DNA from: Protonemura montana
Taxonomy: Eukaryota; Arthropoda; Insecta; Plecoptera; Nemouridae
Direction: 5' to 3'
Assembly: GCA_947568835.1 (NCBI GenBank)
Contig: OX387603.1
Coordinates: forward strand, 11,144,151-11,208,150
Length of the DNA: 64,000 bases
In this document: positions 24,188 to 36,000 of the stretch, piece by piece
Numbering within the stretch: position 1 is the stretch's first letter
Layout of the letters: every line of letters begins with the position of its first letter
The notes under the pieces: model-generated
What the model was told of the DNA's origin: nothing
What the model saw: the letters and a program-made list of their open reading frames with translations, nothing else
The model's database searches: none
Position numbers and translations under genes: made by a program

Positions 24188-24615
24188 GCGCTGCTATCCT
24201 TCGTCGGTCAGCGCCGCTTTCAGTATGGAACAAAGACAACTACTGGGTATTGGGTGGATTTTTTCTAGTTACTGAATGAGAAATTGTAAGCAAAATAGAA
24301 CATTTATGATTTTGCACTGGGTATGCTGAAGGGTATTAAAGTAGTAATTCCAAGGCAATTTTCGCGTTTTGCGCACATAGAAATTCAAAAATTAACCCAT
24401 ACAGTCAGTTCGGGTTAGAATTTCTGCTTCGAACGTTGTCACATGCAGAAGTCAAGTAGCACGCGAACACATTACTAAAAAAATATCTTTTCTTCACTAA
24501 CGATTTAGCATCCGAAATAAAAGCATTTCAAACCTATTTCTTTCGACCCGATGAAGCCTAAATTTCCGACGTTTCAAGTAGTGTTAAAAATCACCTGCAA
24601 TTCATAATAACCAAC

Positions 24616-24877
24616 AGCTTCGATGACATCCTTCCCGAATTCGAGATTCTGTGCCGTGTGTTCTTAACTCTGCCTATTGGCATCCCAAGAGCGGAGAGAG
24701 CGATGAGCTCGTTGCGCCGTCTGAAAGACTAACACCGTTCGACAATGTCCCAGCAGAGGACAAGCAACATTGCTATCCTGTCCATTGAAATGGAGGAAGC
24801 CAAAAAATTGAACTTTTCAACCCTGATAGACACTTTTGCCAAGGCAAAAAGCCGCCGTTGTGCCACATTACGCCGTG
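24616..24877 (+). pseudogene. hAT transposase C-terminal dimerisation-domain fragment
   Basis: The frame reads FDDILPEFEILCRVFLTLPI, then AERAMSSLRRLKD, a stop, then HRSTMSQQRTSNIAILSIE. The series hydrophobic-x-LP, A-E-R-x-x-S-x-L-R-R-L-K, R-S-T-M-x-Q-x-R is the signature of the hAT/P52rIPK-ZMYM1-like C-terminal domain. The in-frame stop and the absence of the rest of the transposase make it a dead fragment. Confidence 0.75.
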
Positions 24878-25223
24878 CACTACGAGAAAATGCGGTAAGA
24901 ATAGGTTAGATTTTATTTATAAAATGAGGGGGTTAGTCAATAATAATTCCAGTTTCAGTTATACTCAATCAAATTTGGCGCAAGGTGTCTTGTTTCATTT
25001 TATCCTATTTAAAGTATAGGATGCCGATGCGGTCCCTTCGATCTTAAGTATATCATTCTTTCTCAATCTGTAATTACTTTGATGTGTAATATCACTGCAA
25101 ATTGAGTTTGATGTAGTGTTTCAGAACGCGTATGAGACTGAAATATTTGCGTTCTCGTCATGTTGAGACAGCCCAAATTTCAAAATTTGTGGTTAGTTTG
25201 TGTTCGTATGTCATTGAATAACC

Positions 25224-25436
25224 TTGTTGTTTTTTACATTCTTCACCAAAGAAACTGACGATACAAGTCCAGAACGAGAGCTAGCTCAGACCATGGACTA
25301 CTACCACCGTTCGTCTAATACCGCCTCAACCGCTACTACTGAAGAGGGGACTTTTATCCCAGAAAGAGAGCTCGATCAGACCATGGACCATGGACCAACC
25401 GCTACCACTAGAGAGGCGACTTTTATCCACGGGTAA
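25224..25436 (+). other. Unknown open frame with internal peptide repeat; duplicated at 27096-27308
   Basis: The frame encodes two related blocks, PERELAQTMDYY...TTEEGTFI and PERELDQTMDHG...TTREATFI. A pyrimidine-rich stretch and AAG at 25251-25255 could be an acceptor, and CACGG|GTAACT a donor, which would make an exon of about 180 bases starting in phase 1 (ETDD...). The family is unknown. The second copy is identical and part of the 1,872-bp tandem duplication. Confidence 0.3.
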
Positions 25437-25882
25437 CTTAAAATTTAAAGTCACTATCAACTTTTTTCTTGAACATAATAAAAACTTAATACAGGAAAGG
25501 CCAGATAGATGTACCTTCATGTACTTGAAAATATTGAAGACATTGAGGAAAGAAAACACACTAGAACTATTTCTAACTACTACTACTACTTCTACTACTA
25601 CTACTACAACTACAACTATACTACTATTTCTAACTCAAACTATAACTATAACATAACTATACTCTTAACAACTCATAACAGGAACACAAAACTACAGTGT
25701 GTGTGTGTGTATTTTTTTTCAAATTAATTCGATTGATGTTAGCCGGTTTGAGTTAGAGACTGGGCCAAAAAATGGGACCAGCACGGTTCGTTTGCTATTA
25801 TACCTGCACCTTTAAAGGAGATTACCGCGTACGCGATGGAATTGATTCGCAATTTTAGCCCGAGTTGATTGAACTTGGCACC

Positions 25883-26064
25883 AAATGGTTTGGCGTGTTG
25901 GAAACGCTGGTTTCGCATGAGATCACCGAAGTTAAGCAATATTACGCTAGGTCAGGTATTGGATGGGTGACCATCATAAACACGACCAGTTCTGTTTGGG
26001 AGAGAGGCTGGAGGGATGAAAGTTAGCACATAACTTTCTTTGCCTTGGTTATCAACCTCTCGAC
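25883..26064 (+). mobile_element. 5S rRNA-derived SINE head, copy 1 (truncated by LINE)
   Basis: The segment carries the 5S internal promoter pattern: gagatcaccgaagttaagca (box A region) and ttggatgggtgacc (box C region), preceded by gttggaaacgctggtttcgc. It matches the intact SINE at 34823-35235 up to about ttatcaacctc, where LINE sequence takes over. Confidence 0.8.
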
Positions 26065-26073
26065 AACCTTGTG

Positions 26074-26285
26074 AATAATTACAAGTACTTAGGAGTGGTT
26101 ATCAGCAATAATCTGGCGTGGAAAGATCAAATCGAAAGAGTGATCAGAAGAGGCATACGTACCTACACTAAATTTTGTTATTAGGCAGTTAAGAGGAATG
26201 GGAAGTGAAGTAAAAGAAAAGGCATATTTTGCTTTGGTGAGACCAGGGACAGAATACGGTGCCTCGGTACATGGGTCCGCACTTG
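26074..26285 (+). mobile_element. LINE reverse-transcriptase fragment, sense (N part)
   Basis: The frame reads NYKYLGVVISNNLAWKDQIE, then after a stop or frameshift RQLRGMGSEVKEKAYFALVRP and EYGASV. The pattern YLG(V/I)xI-x-W-x-I and V-K-x-x-A-Y-x-x-L-V-R-P-x-x-E-Y is the end of the reverse transcriptase of CR1/Jockey-like LINEs. The same fragment is repeated in copy 2 at 27946-28157. Confidence 0.7.
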
Positions 26286-26544
26286 CCTTTACCATGAATC
26301 TAAATGCACGCTTCTGCAGTGTAAACAATCTTTTGCATTTCGATGCACTTCCCCATAGGATCACCCCGTGGGATAGTCTCGATTCTATGTTAGAGAAATA
26401 CACAAGCCTTGCAGTTTCCAGTGTCGTTGCTTGCATCAACCTTTTTATGAGGTAGCAGTCGGAACTTTCCCAATTGAGAGATTCATCTATTATAATTCCC
26501 AGGAACCTAGTCTCCGTTTTCAGGGAAATGCTTTTATTTTTCAA
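26286..26544 (-). mobile_element. Second LINE reverse-transcriptase fragment, antisense, nested
   Basis: On the minus strand the frame reads TRFLGIIIDESLNWESS, then ARLVYFSNIESRLSHGVILWG and LFTLQKRAFRFM. This is the same RT region but a different LINE family from the flanking sense fragment, which it interrupts. It is repeated in copy 2 at 28158-28416. Confidence 0.7.
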
Positions 26545-26559
26545 TCTAATCAGTGGACT

Positions 26560-26875
26560 TTCGTTTGGGTATCGCTAGAAAAAAGAAGAAAAATTGATAG
26601 ATTGTGCAATTTCTTCAGAATAATGACAGGAAGCAGTGGATGGAAAGAGTTGGGTGTAAAGATAGAAATAGATGAAAACAAGTTTGGGTGCCGAAGAAAA
26701 CATGAAATAATGTAGTTATAAAATATATGAAGAAAGACACAGGCAAATACTCTTTTTTAAATAGAACGGGTAAAGATTGGAATGGAATGAAGAAAAGTGC
26801 AATGGAAGGGACTGAAAACAATGTTAACATTTTCAGAAGACATGTTAGAATTAGTATTAGAAAATAGTTTAGGTA
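26560..26875 (+). mobile_element. LINE fragment, sense (C-terminal part)
   Basis: The frame reads SLEKRRKIDRLCNFFRIMTG, then GWKELGVKIEID and RRKHEIM; after frameshifts, F-x-N-R-T-G-K-D-W-N and N-I-F-R-R-H-V appear. W-x-S-L-x-x-R-R-x-x-x-R is the conserved LINE ORF2 tail. It continues the sense fragment broken by the antisense insertion. Copy 2 is at 28432-28747, followed by an A-rich (AAAT)n-like tail at 28812-28844. Confidence 0.65.
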
Positions 26876-27754
26876 AATAGTTTTAGTATATTTTTTCTGC
26901 CACCTGTATGTTACATGCAAATTGCAATTCTTTCTCAATCTGTAATTACTTTGATGTGTAATATCACTGCAAATTGAGTTTGATGTAGTGTTTCAGAACG
27001 CGTATGAGACTGAAATATTTGCGTTCTCGTCATGTTGAGACAGCCCAAATTTCCAAATTTGTGGTTAGTTTGTGTTCGTATGTCATTGAATAACCTTGTT
27101 GTTTTTTACATTCTTCACCAAAGAAACTGACGATACAAGTCCAGAACGAGAGCTAGCTCAGACCATGGACTACTACCACCGTTCGTCTAATACCGCCTCA
27201 ACCGCTACTACTGAAGAGGGGACTTTTATCCCAGAAAGAGAGCTCGATCAGACCATGGACCATGGACCAACCGCTACCACTAGAGAGGCGACTTTTATCC
27301 ACGGGTAACTTAAAATTTAAAGTCACTATCAACTTTTTTCTTGAACATAATAAAAACTTAATACAGGAAAGGCCAGATAGATGTACCTTCATGTACTTGA
27401 AAATATTGAAGACATTGAGGAAAGAAAACACACTAGAACTATTTCTAACTACTACTACTACTTCTACTACTACTACTACAACTACAACTATACTACTATT
27501 TCTAACTCAAACTATAACTATAACATAACTATACTCTTAACAACTCATAACAGGAACACAAAACTACAGTGTGTGTGTGTGTATTTTTTTTCAAATTAAT
27601 TCGATTGATGTTAGCCGGTTTGAGTTAGAGACTGGGCCAAAAAATGGGACCAGCACGGTTCGTTTGCTATTATACCTGCACCTTTAAAGGAGATTACCGC
27701 GTACGCGATGGAATTGATTCGCAATTTTAGCCCGAGTTGATTGAACTTGGCACC

Positions 27755-27936
27755 AAATGGTTTGGCGTGTTGGAAACGCTGGTTTCGCATGAGATCACCG
27801 AAGTTAAGCAATATTACGCTAGGTCAGGTATTGGATGGGTGACCATCATAAACACGACCAGTTCTGTTTGGGAGAGAGGCTGGAGGGATGAAAGTTAGCA
27901 CATAACTTTCTTTGCCTTGGTTATCAACCTCTCGAC
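27755..27936 (+). mobile_element. 5S rRNA-derived SINE head, copy 2
   Basis: Identical to the segment at 25883-26064, as part of the 1,872-bp tandem duplication. Its missing 3' half is found beyond the LINE at 28846-29098. Confidence 0.8.
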
Positions 27937-28845
27937 AACCTTGTGAATAATTACAAGTACTTAGGAGTGGTTATCAGCAATAATCTGGCGTGGAAAGATC
28001 AAATCGAAAGAGTGATCAGAAGAGGCATACGTACCTACACTAAATTTTGTTATTAGGCAGTTAAGAGGAATGGGAAGTGAAGTAAAAGAAAAGGCATATT
28101 TTGCTTTGGTGAGACCAGGGACAGAATACGGTGCCTCGGTACATGGGTCCGCACTTGCCTTTACCATGAATCTAAATGCACGCTTCTGCAGTGTAAACAA
28201 TCTTTTGCATTTCGATGCACTTCCCCATAGGATCACCCCGTGGGATAGTCTCGATTCTATGTTAGAGAAATACACAAGCCTTGCAGTTTCCAGTGTCGTT
28301 GCTTGCATCAACCTTTTTATGAGGTAGCAGTCGGAACTTTCCCAATTGAGAGATTCATCTATTATAATTCCCAGGAACCTAGTCTCCGTTTTCAGGGAAA
28401 TGCTTTTATTTTTCAATCTAATCAGTGGACTTTCGTTTGGGTATCGCTAGAAAAAAGAAGAAAAATTGATAGATTGTGCAATTTCTTCAGAATAATGACA
28501 GGAAGCAGTGGATGGAAAGAGTTGGGTGTAAAGATAGAAATAGATGAAAACAAGTTTGGGTGCCGAAGAAAACATGAAATAATGTAGTTATAAAATATAT
28601 GAAGAAAGACACAGGCAAATACTCTTTTTTAAATAGAACGGGTAAAGATTGGAATGGAATGAAGAAAAGTGCAATGGAAGGGACTGAAAACAATGTTAAC
28701 ATTTTCAGAAGACATGTTAGAATTAGTATTAGAAAATAGTTTAGGTAAATAGTTTTAGTATATTTTTTCTGCCACCTGTATGTTACATGCAAATTGCAGT
28801 TTTTTCTAGGAAAAAATGAAAAGAATAAATAAATAAAATAAATAG

Positions 28846-29098
28846 ATATGTGGAGAAATTCTGTTGTTCGCGGTGTACCCTCCTTCAGAAAGGCCACTGA
28901 GCCGGTGATCCCCTTGGTGCTCTTTGACAGGAGTAGGCTACGACCCGGCACCGGGTTTTTCCTCCTCTCTTCTAGCCATCTAGTGCATCATCATCATCAT
29001 CCTTATCATCACCCACTTATTCACCGACGCCATTTGACCAGAGCAATATGACCCGTTGTCAAAAAGTGCTTCGTCAAACCCCACTAATCATCATCATT
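28846..29098 (+). mobile_element. SINE tail, separated from its head by the LINE insertion
   Basis: It corresponds to the 3' half of the intact SINE at 34823-35235: tgtggaga-aattctgttgttc, gtaccctccttc, a cctc(t/c)cttctag block, a cat-cat-cat stretch and the ending ttgtcaaaa-gtg-ttcg-aaaccccactaatcatc. The head lies before the LINE fragments. Confidence 0.75.
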
Positions 29099-30061
29099 GA
29101 ACTTTGCCAAAAGATGAGACCATAGTTCGAAGCAATGTAGTTCGAAATTAATCTTTGTTATTCCTGACATTTTCACAGTAGGCCTACCTACCTTTTGACG
29201 CAAATTATTGAAGATTTTTTTGATGACAGTGCTTGTGTATATATACTTTTTGCTGCGATATTTTAATATGGTTTTCGGGTGCTCGACAAGAGCTAGATTT
29301 CGCTAATCGCCAACTTCGTGCACAGCCGAAAGCAAAGTTCTTGGCTGTTAGGGCTGTGGGACAACTGCTGGGTGTGCAACAATAGCGTACAGGTTGTCTA
29401 ATATCTATGATTTTGGACGTTCGATTTTAGAAAATCCTTTTTTTTCATCCCCTCGTCCTTTTTTCATATCCTTCTTAAGGCACTTCAACCCAAGATCTTC
29501 ACAAGTCAATGTAGTTTAGTTTCCTATACTGACATTAGACAGTGGATTTTCAGGTTATACAACTCCTAAGCTTTTGTGAACTTTGAACACGTTTGTATCA
29601 GATATTGAAAGAAACAGTATTATCGAACACACATATGAATGTTTTCCAAGTTGATCTTAGCTCTTAGAAATGAAAGATATGTCCATATTTTTACAATGAA
29701 GTAGTTACCTACCTAGGTACCTATCTTACTGTTGTTTGTCTCAGAATCAGGTTAGAGGAATATATCTACGTCAACTAAACTCCCTCTGCAGATTGATTCT
29801 GTCACATTATATAATGTTTTCACTTAACTGTTATTAATTTATTTTTAATTATTTTACTGTGGCCCCCATGGTTCGTTAAAAGCCATAATCCATAACCATA
29901 GCCAGAACCAAAATCAGTGGCTGGGTGATACAGCTGCAAATAATGATTTATAACAAATAGTTTCATGCTCCCGTGAATTATATATTACCACGAGACATTA
30001 ATAACTCGAGACTCAAATTATTTTACTGTAATCTAACCAGGCTTTTGCATGTTGCAGAGGA
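29099..30061. other. Region upstream of RBM33
   Basis: AT-rich DNA with no recognised element. A splice acceptor (tgcatgttgcag ending at 30057) directly precedes the first coding ATG of RBM33, so at least one untranslated exon must lie farther upstream; I could not place it. Confidence 0.5.
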
Positions 30062-33000
30062 ATGGATGACGACGGCCTCTTAGACTGCGATGGTGACATC
30101 GAGTTGGGCGAAGACGACGAGGATGCTCTGCTTGCAGACGATTTGTTGGTGAGCAGCTGTGTATATCAAGTCTCTTCAAGTGGTCTTACAATTAAGATAA
30201 TTTTTAACAAAAATGTTCCCTTTTTTTAAGGATTCGGGTCGATACGGACAACCTGCCGAGGACGTCCTCGATCTTAATCCTGAAAATGATCTCGAATGTG
30301 AGCTGACTACAGGTCTGTCCAAGCATTATCAACGTAGGTACCTTCTTAAGCTCACTGCTTGACTGCAAGGATTGAATGCACAGTGTGCCCCAAGTGTGTC
30401 TTAACTAGGCCTTGTGTAGCGACTGTGCATTTGGGCCTCAATAAGGCCTGTATGTTAAAGGTTACCTTCGGCCTGTAAGGGTGATCTGATCTGAGAGCTG
30501 AAAGGGCTTTATGGCATAATTGACTGGCTGCCCTGATTTGCTCTGGGAGCGAACAGCGTGCCAGCTGAGCTTGTGTCTTATGTACAACAGCTTGTGACCA
30601 CGTGTTTGGGTGGGAGAATTCTCACTTAAAGGTTGTACAATCTCAGTGGAGAGCTTGGGATTATGGGGAAAGTTTTCAATTCAATCCATTGCAAGCCAGT
30701 CACTACAGCATTGGCTTATAATCATATGTAATGATGACAGTTTAAAAAACGTTGCTTTGTGCCATATTTCTTTTTTATGTCATCTAAAAAGCCAGTAAAT
30801 TTGTTTAAAAATAAAAACTCTAGGTATAGACAAATATCTACATGAAAACTGTTCAAGCAGGCACAAAGCTCAGCAAGATTTTGTTGCAGAGAGTGACAAG
30901 GCACATGCTAAAGTGATCTTGCAATATAAAACATACCATCTTTGTTGGCAGCAGACCAAGATTCCGCCTTCGATAATACCCACGAAGAGGAGTCGGACAC
31001 CAACCGTCAAGATAACTCGTTTAACGTACTTCAAGATGAGTCTGATGATGATGAGGATAAAGATAACTCAAATCGAGATCGATTTAAGTCGGAGCGATCA
31101 CAGATTTTACCTCCGATAAGTTCCATCGCGATCCCGGACTCTCTCGGTATGTGCTAACCACTTTCAGAGAATATGAATTAAACAAAGCTAATACTCATGC
31201 TGTGTGGAGTTTGGAGGATTTCATTGGCATATTCTGTGGTTTTGTTTTTAATTTCAGTCACTTGCAATAGAAATAAGAATTACTGATATCTCGGTCACTG
31301 TAAAAGACGAGAAAACTTACCTTTTTTTGGATAGTGTTTCTGGTGTTCTCGTATCTAGTAGGTAGCTAGTCTAATTTACATGTTTCATCTTGCATGTTCA
31401 GTTGTGAAATAATCTTGGTTTGATCACTGTTGAAATAGGATTGGACCCAAATCAATTGCTCGTCATCTATAATTTCCTATTGTAACACATTTTAGAAAAT
31501 CAGACTGTTAATCTTGTGGCATTTTAGGTTTGTGAAGTTATTTTTCTTCTATTAGTTCATACAATTTGTTCGATTCAATTGAATGCAGTTCTTGTCTGGT
31601 TGCCTGAACTAGAATTAATATTCTTTTCTTGTTTTCCTGTCTCCCTGATAACTTATCGAAAAGGCAAGGTTTAAAGCTGCAAGTAAGCTAAGCTGCATTT
31701 TGCCTCCCACTTTAACTCTGAAGTCGGCATATTGTGAACTTGATTTTCAACCGCTTTGTGCAGAAAACGTGGTGCCCCGAGTCTCATCGCCTGAAGCGCC
31801 GCGAGACCGATGGCAGCATGGCCGACGCGGGAAACGTGGGGCCGGCGGCCGACCAATGGGCCAGATCCGGCCAAGCTGCCAGCTGCCGTTTGCGCAACAG
31901 AACCAGAACCGTGGAAACCATAACCAGCGCGGCGGATACCGTCCGCGCTTCCAGCACAGGGGCGGACACGTACCCAATGTCACTGGGCCCAAGAGGATCC
32001 TCATTAACCCACACTTTCAAGGAGCTGTGCAGCCACAACCGGGCAGTGGTGAGTTGAAATAAACCTGATTTAAACTTGGTTATGGGTAGTGGCATAAAAA
32101 GTGAGTATGCATGCCAATTAGTCCCCCTCCCAACCTCCTACCTACCCAAACCCTGCAGCAAATATCAAATATTGTGCTTTCTGTGCATTAATTAACTGAG
32201 ACAATTAATGAGGTTGACAGGATGAGTACCCTAAAACATTTTGCGGGCCTAATGTCATTTTGAAAAACATTACAAATCATCTACGCTGATGTCTGTCATT
32301 TTCCTTTTAGTCGTGCCAAGATGTGTTTTTTTCGAGCCGACATTATTTCTTATTATTTATTGTTTCTTATTTACTACTTCAACTAGTTTTAATCAATTCA
32401 AGTATCGCCGTCATTGCTCAGCTAATTATAAACTGCTCCGTTGAAATTCTTGGAGCAAGAAAAGTGCACTGGAGGTGACTCAAGAGAGAGCAACTCTGCC
32501 AGCCGACCACGCTTAAGTTTTACTGGGGCAGAGCAACACGCCCAGTCAAACACACGGATCGCTCCCAGTGCGCACCCAGAGCACTCTGGGGCAGCCAGTC
32601 GTTGCCACTAGTCGAATGGAGCCATTGCGTTGTTGCTATGGTCAATAATTAATTATCATTATTTTGCTGATAAATTGTTATTTGCTGCTTCCAGGGCGGC
32701 TCGTTTGGGACACCGCCAACTATCAAGATCCGCCCATGAACACATTTCAACCCCCGGCTGTGGATCATTTTCAGCATGTGAGTAATCCCAGCTTTGTTAA
32801 ACCGTGATAAAGTATTTTAAACCATATTCTCACAAATCGGCTCATTGAGGTTTTAACAATTTGAGTTATTGTGCAATCGTGGGCTTCAGGGTTTATTGTC
32901 TGTGTTTTGGTCTTGTTCCTAGCTCTTGTGTCTTTGCTACTCTAGAAGCATAAAAATAACAGTCAACTAGAGTTTCTTACTCTGTCATGCCTAATGTGTT

Positions 33001-36000
33001 TTATTATTGGTGCTGATCCAAGCTATTTACCTGGATTGTTAAACTTCGTTTTAATTGATCATTCTGCACGTGTTCGTTGGCATTTTGCCAACATCAAAAT
33101 TCAATTGAAGGTATGATATGCACGCTACGCTTAGGAAATAGATGAGGTTATCTGGCTTTTATTGTAGATGGCTGACATCAGTCTTGGTGGAACCCTTTTT
33201 AAAAAAATCTGACACATTTTGGTGGAATTTTTAATATGAATTGTGTGATATTATCTATAATAACTGAGGAGATAATTGGCAGTTAATATTAATATCAGGG
33301 GAAGGGAACAGAAAGAAATGCCAGGTGGCAAAATGTCAATTGATAACATTTTGGTGTCTTGTCTTGTTTACGATGGACTAAGATGAACTTCTTCTGCCTC
33401 TATCACCTATATACAAATTATCTACTATTTAGATCTACTTCAAACGAGACACACAGCCAAAATGTTACCAACATGCATCTTTGCTCATCTCCTTCTTTCT
33501 TCTTCTCCAGTTATTATTATATTATACATTTTTTTTATGAAGCGTCTTTATGGCGACTGGTGAGTAGCAACCAAAGCACAACTGATGTATTGCTCAACTT
33601 AAATCTGTGTATCCTCATGCAGTGCGTCTTAATTCCATATGTATCAGTGTTAGAAAACGAAAAGTATTACTCATTAAACTTCAAAACAGATGTGATATGT
33701 ATATAAATATACTCGGAGGTATAGGTATATGAGGTTTTATGGATTCTTAAAGTAGAATACGTATGCTGAGTACTTGGGGAACCGTTAGTTTTTACTTTAT
33801 CCCATTATAGAATTTGACTTTTCGAGGATATTTATATTTCATTCTACTATTAGTAGAATGCCACTTGAAGGTTGAAAAAATAAAATCATTCTTTGTTGGT
33901 ATTCCCCTGATTTCACTCCAAAAAAACAAAACCGCAGGCAAAACCCATTCTTTTCCCTAAGCCGCAGGTAGGAATGCCACTAACCAACAGTAGAATTGTG
34001 ATAAAATGAATATGTGTTATCTCCAGGTTTTCTCGTGCCAAAAACCAAAAATTTCATGTCACCTGACTTAATTTTAGACCGGTCGCGAACCTCGCCCGTT
34101 GCAGGGTCGTTCGGACGAACCAGCGCCGTGGATGTACCAGGAACAGGCTCTGCCGTCGCCGTGGTTGGAAGGATTTGGCCCCGGATCCGATCCCAACACA
34201 CATTATCAGCAGAACCAACTGCAACACCAGCAAGAGCACCATCTACAAAACCAACAGCACCAACAGCCGGTAAGAATAAATAGATATCGGTTTTAGAACG
34301 TTCAACAATGGAGCTTTCGAGATAAGTTTCTCATTCCTGTCAGTGCCTGTGTTTCAATGGCACATTAAGAAATAACAGATCATTGACAAACAAAAAACAT
34401 CTTCTGGCTGATTAGTTAGCTTGCTTGGCTGGTTTGGCTGTTGCCAAGCAAATAACAAGTTAATGGACTGTTAGGTTCTTAATGGACCACTGAAAAACTG
34501 GCCATTTGATTTTTTAGCTGCTGTTTTTTTTATTATTTGATTTTTTTGTAGCAGCGTTATATCTGTATTGCACTAAGAAGATGATAAATCAAAATATAAA
34601 ATCAATGAGACTTGGCTATCTTTTTTTTAAGACCCTTTATTAAGGTGAGACTATGTGCTTCATTAGTTGCTTTCTGGAACTAACTGGGTCTTCTTGCCCA
34701 GTGAACAAAATCTTACTAGACCCATCCCGTGAAGACAGTAATGTACTGAACTGGGCGTTCCAAAACCTACCGTCACATCAAAAACAGTTTTCTGGGAGGT
34801 ATTGGACCTACCTTCTGTAACCGAACGGTTTGGCATGTTGGAAACACCGGTTCTCGTGAGATCATCGAAGTTAAGCAACACTGCGCTGAAACAGGCCTTG
34901 GATGGGTGACCATCATACACATGACCAATTCTGTTTGGGAGAGAGGTTGAAGAGATGACATTTAGTATAGCAACTTCATTAGCCTTGCTTATCAACCTCG
35001 CAATAGCATGGATTTGTGGAGGAATCCTGCTGTTCACGTTGTACCGTCCTTCGGAAGGGACTTTAAGCCGGTAGTCCCCTAGTGCTGGCACTAGGTTTCC
35101 CCTACTTCCTTCTAGGCTAGGTTAGGTTCATTATCATCCTCATAATCATCCGCTCTTTCACCAACACCATTAGACCAGTGCCGCAGGGCCAGTTGTCAAA
35201 ACAGTGTGTCGTTAAACCCCAATAATCAATCATTACCATCTGTAGATTTTACTGGCAGTCTACAGGAGTCAGTAAATCTAGGTCGCTTTGATTGACTTAG
35301 ATTTCCTGGATCCAGTAACCGATATTGTTCTTTGGTTATTACATGGGAGAATGCTATCTTGTACAACAGAGTTAAGCAGTTTGTTTTTTATCTTGTTTAT
35401 ACATGGGTTTCTCACCTATGTGAGCATACCTCTTTCAATTCAAAATGTTAAACCATGGAATAAGAGACAATAACAAAAGATAGGAAGGATATATGTTTAT
35501 GTTATGTTTTTTTATATATGTTTTTTTTTTTTAGATACTAGAATATAAGATTCAGTGAAAATTGCACCAGATCGTATCGAGAACTTTGAACCTCTTTCCA
35601 TAGGATATGCGATATCAGCAGCCGAACACGTTCGCAGCGCAGCCATTTCCACAGCCCGCGTTCAACTCTCAACCGATCGGCTCGAACGAGGCAGAATTGG
35701 AGCAATTACGCTTCGAGGAACAGCGGAGGATCAGCCATGAGCAGCTTAGGATCAACCATGAGCAGCTGGTAAATTTAAATCTTGAGCTAACTTGTTAATG
35801 AAAAGTTCTTCAGGCACATTCACAATGAGGTTCTAAAAGAAGCAATTTAAAATCGATTCTAAATAAGTATTACCATGTTAACTAAGAAATGCAAGGGACA
35901 CGAGCCCCGAGTCTTATCTAACCTCGAGCTAACAGCATATTGCTGGCTGTGGCAGTTCCATTAAAAGAGGAACAGATTTTTAAGCTAAGGCTATTAACAG

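Larger units (their letters stand above)
20250..24615. other. Intergenic interval upstream of MRPS26
   Basis: No recognisable full gene. It holds a possible promoter and first exon at 21640-21806, a C20 run at 23058-23077, an isolated GC-rich patch at 23590-23730, and a perfect hairpin at 24152-24187. An 11-bp inverted repeat with a 5-base loop lies at 21368-21394. Short open frames on both strands carry no known motif. Confidence 0.5.
25055..28798 (+). repeat. 1,872-bp direct tandem duplication (two near-identical copies)
   Basis: Copy 1 is 25055-26926 and copy 2 is 26927-28798. All open frames inside are identical between copies; I noticed one substitution, at 25184 against 27056. The unit contains an unknown open frame with two internal peptide repeats, a (ACT)n stretch, the head of a 5S-derived SINE and LINE reverse-transcriptase fragments in both orientations. 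Only copy 2 is followed by the LINE 3' tail and the SINE tail, so duplication followed the nested insertions. A very recent event or an assembly artefact is possible. Confidence 0.95.

Noticed and set aside
25739-26080. Possible functional 5S rRNA gene
   Set aside because: 5S-like boxes are present but diverged at many paired positions and joined to SINE body sequence. It is a SINE head, not a 5S gene.
21782-30148. Joining the MGQNNSHK exon to RBM33 as its first coding exon
   Set aside because: Phase 1 from 21806 into the acceptor at 30057 reads to a stop within eight codons, so it cannot be in frame with the RBM33 start at 30062.
34663-35091. 142-codon minus-strand open frame
   Set aside because: It lies across the 5S-derived SINE and its flank in RBM33 intron 6 and has no protein motif.
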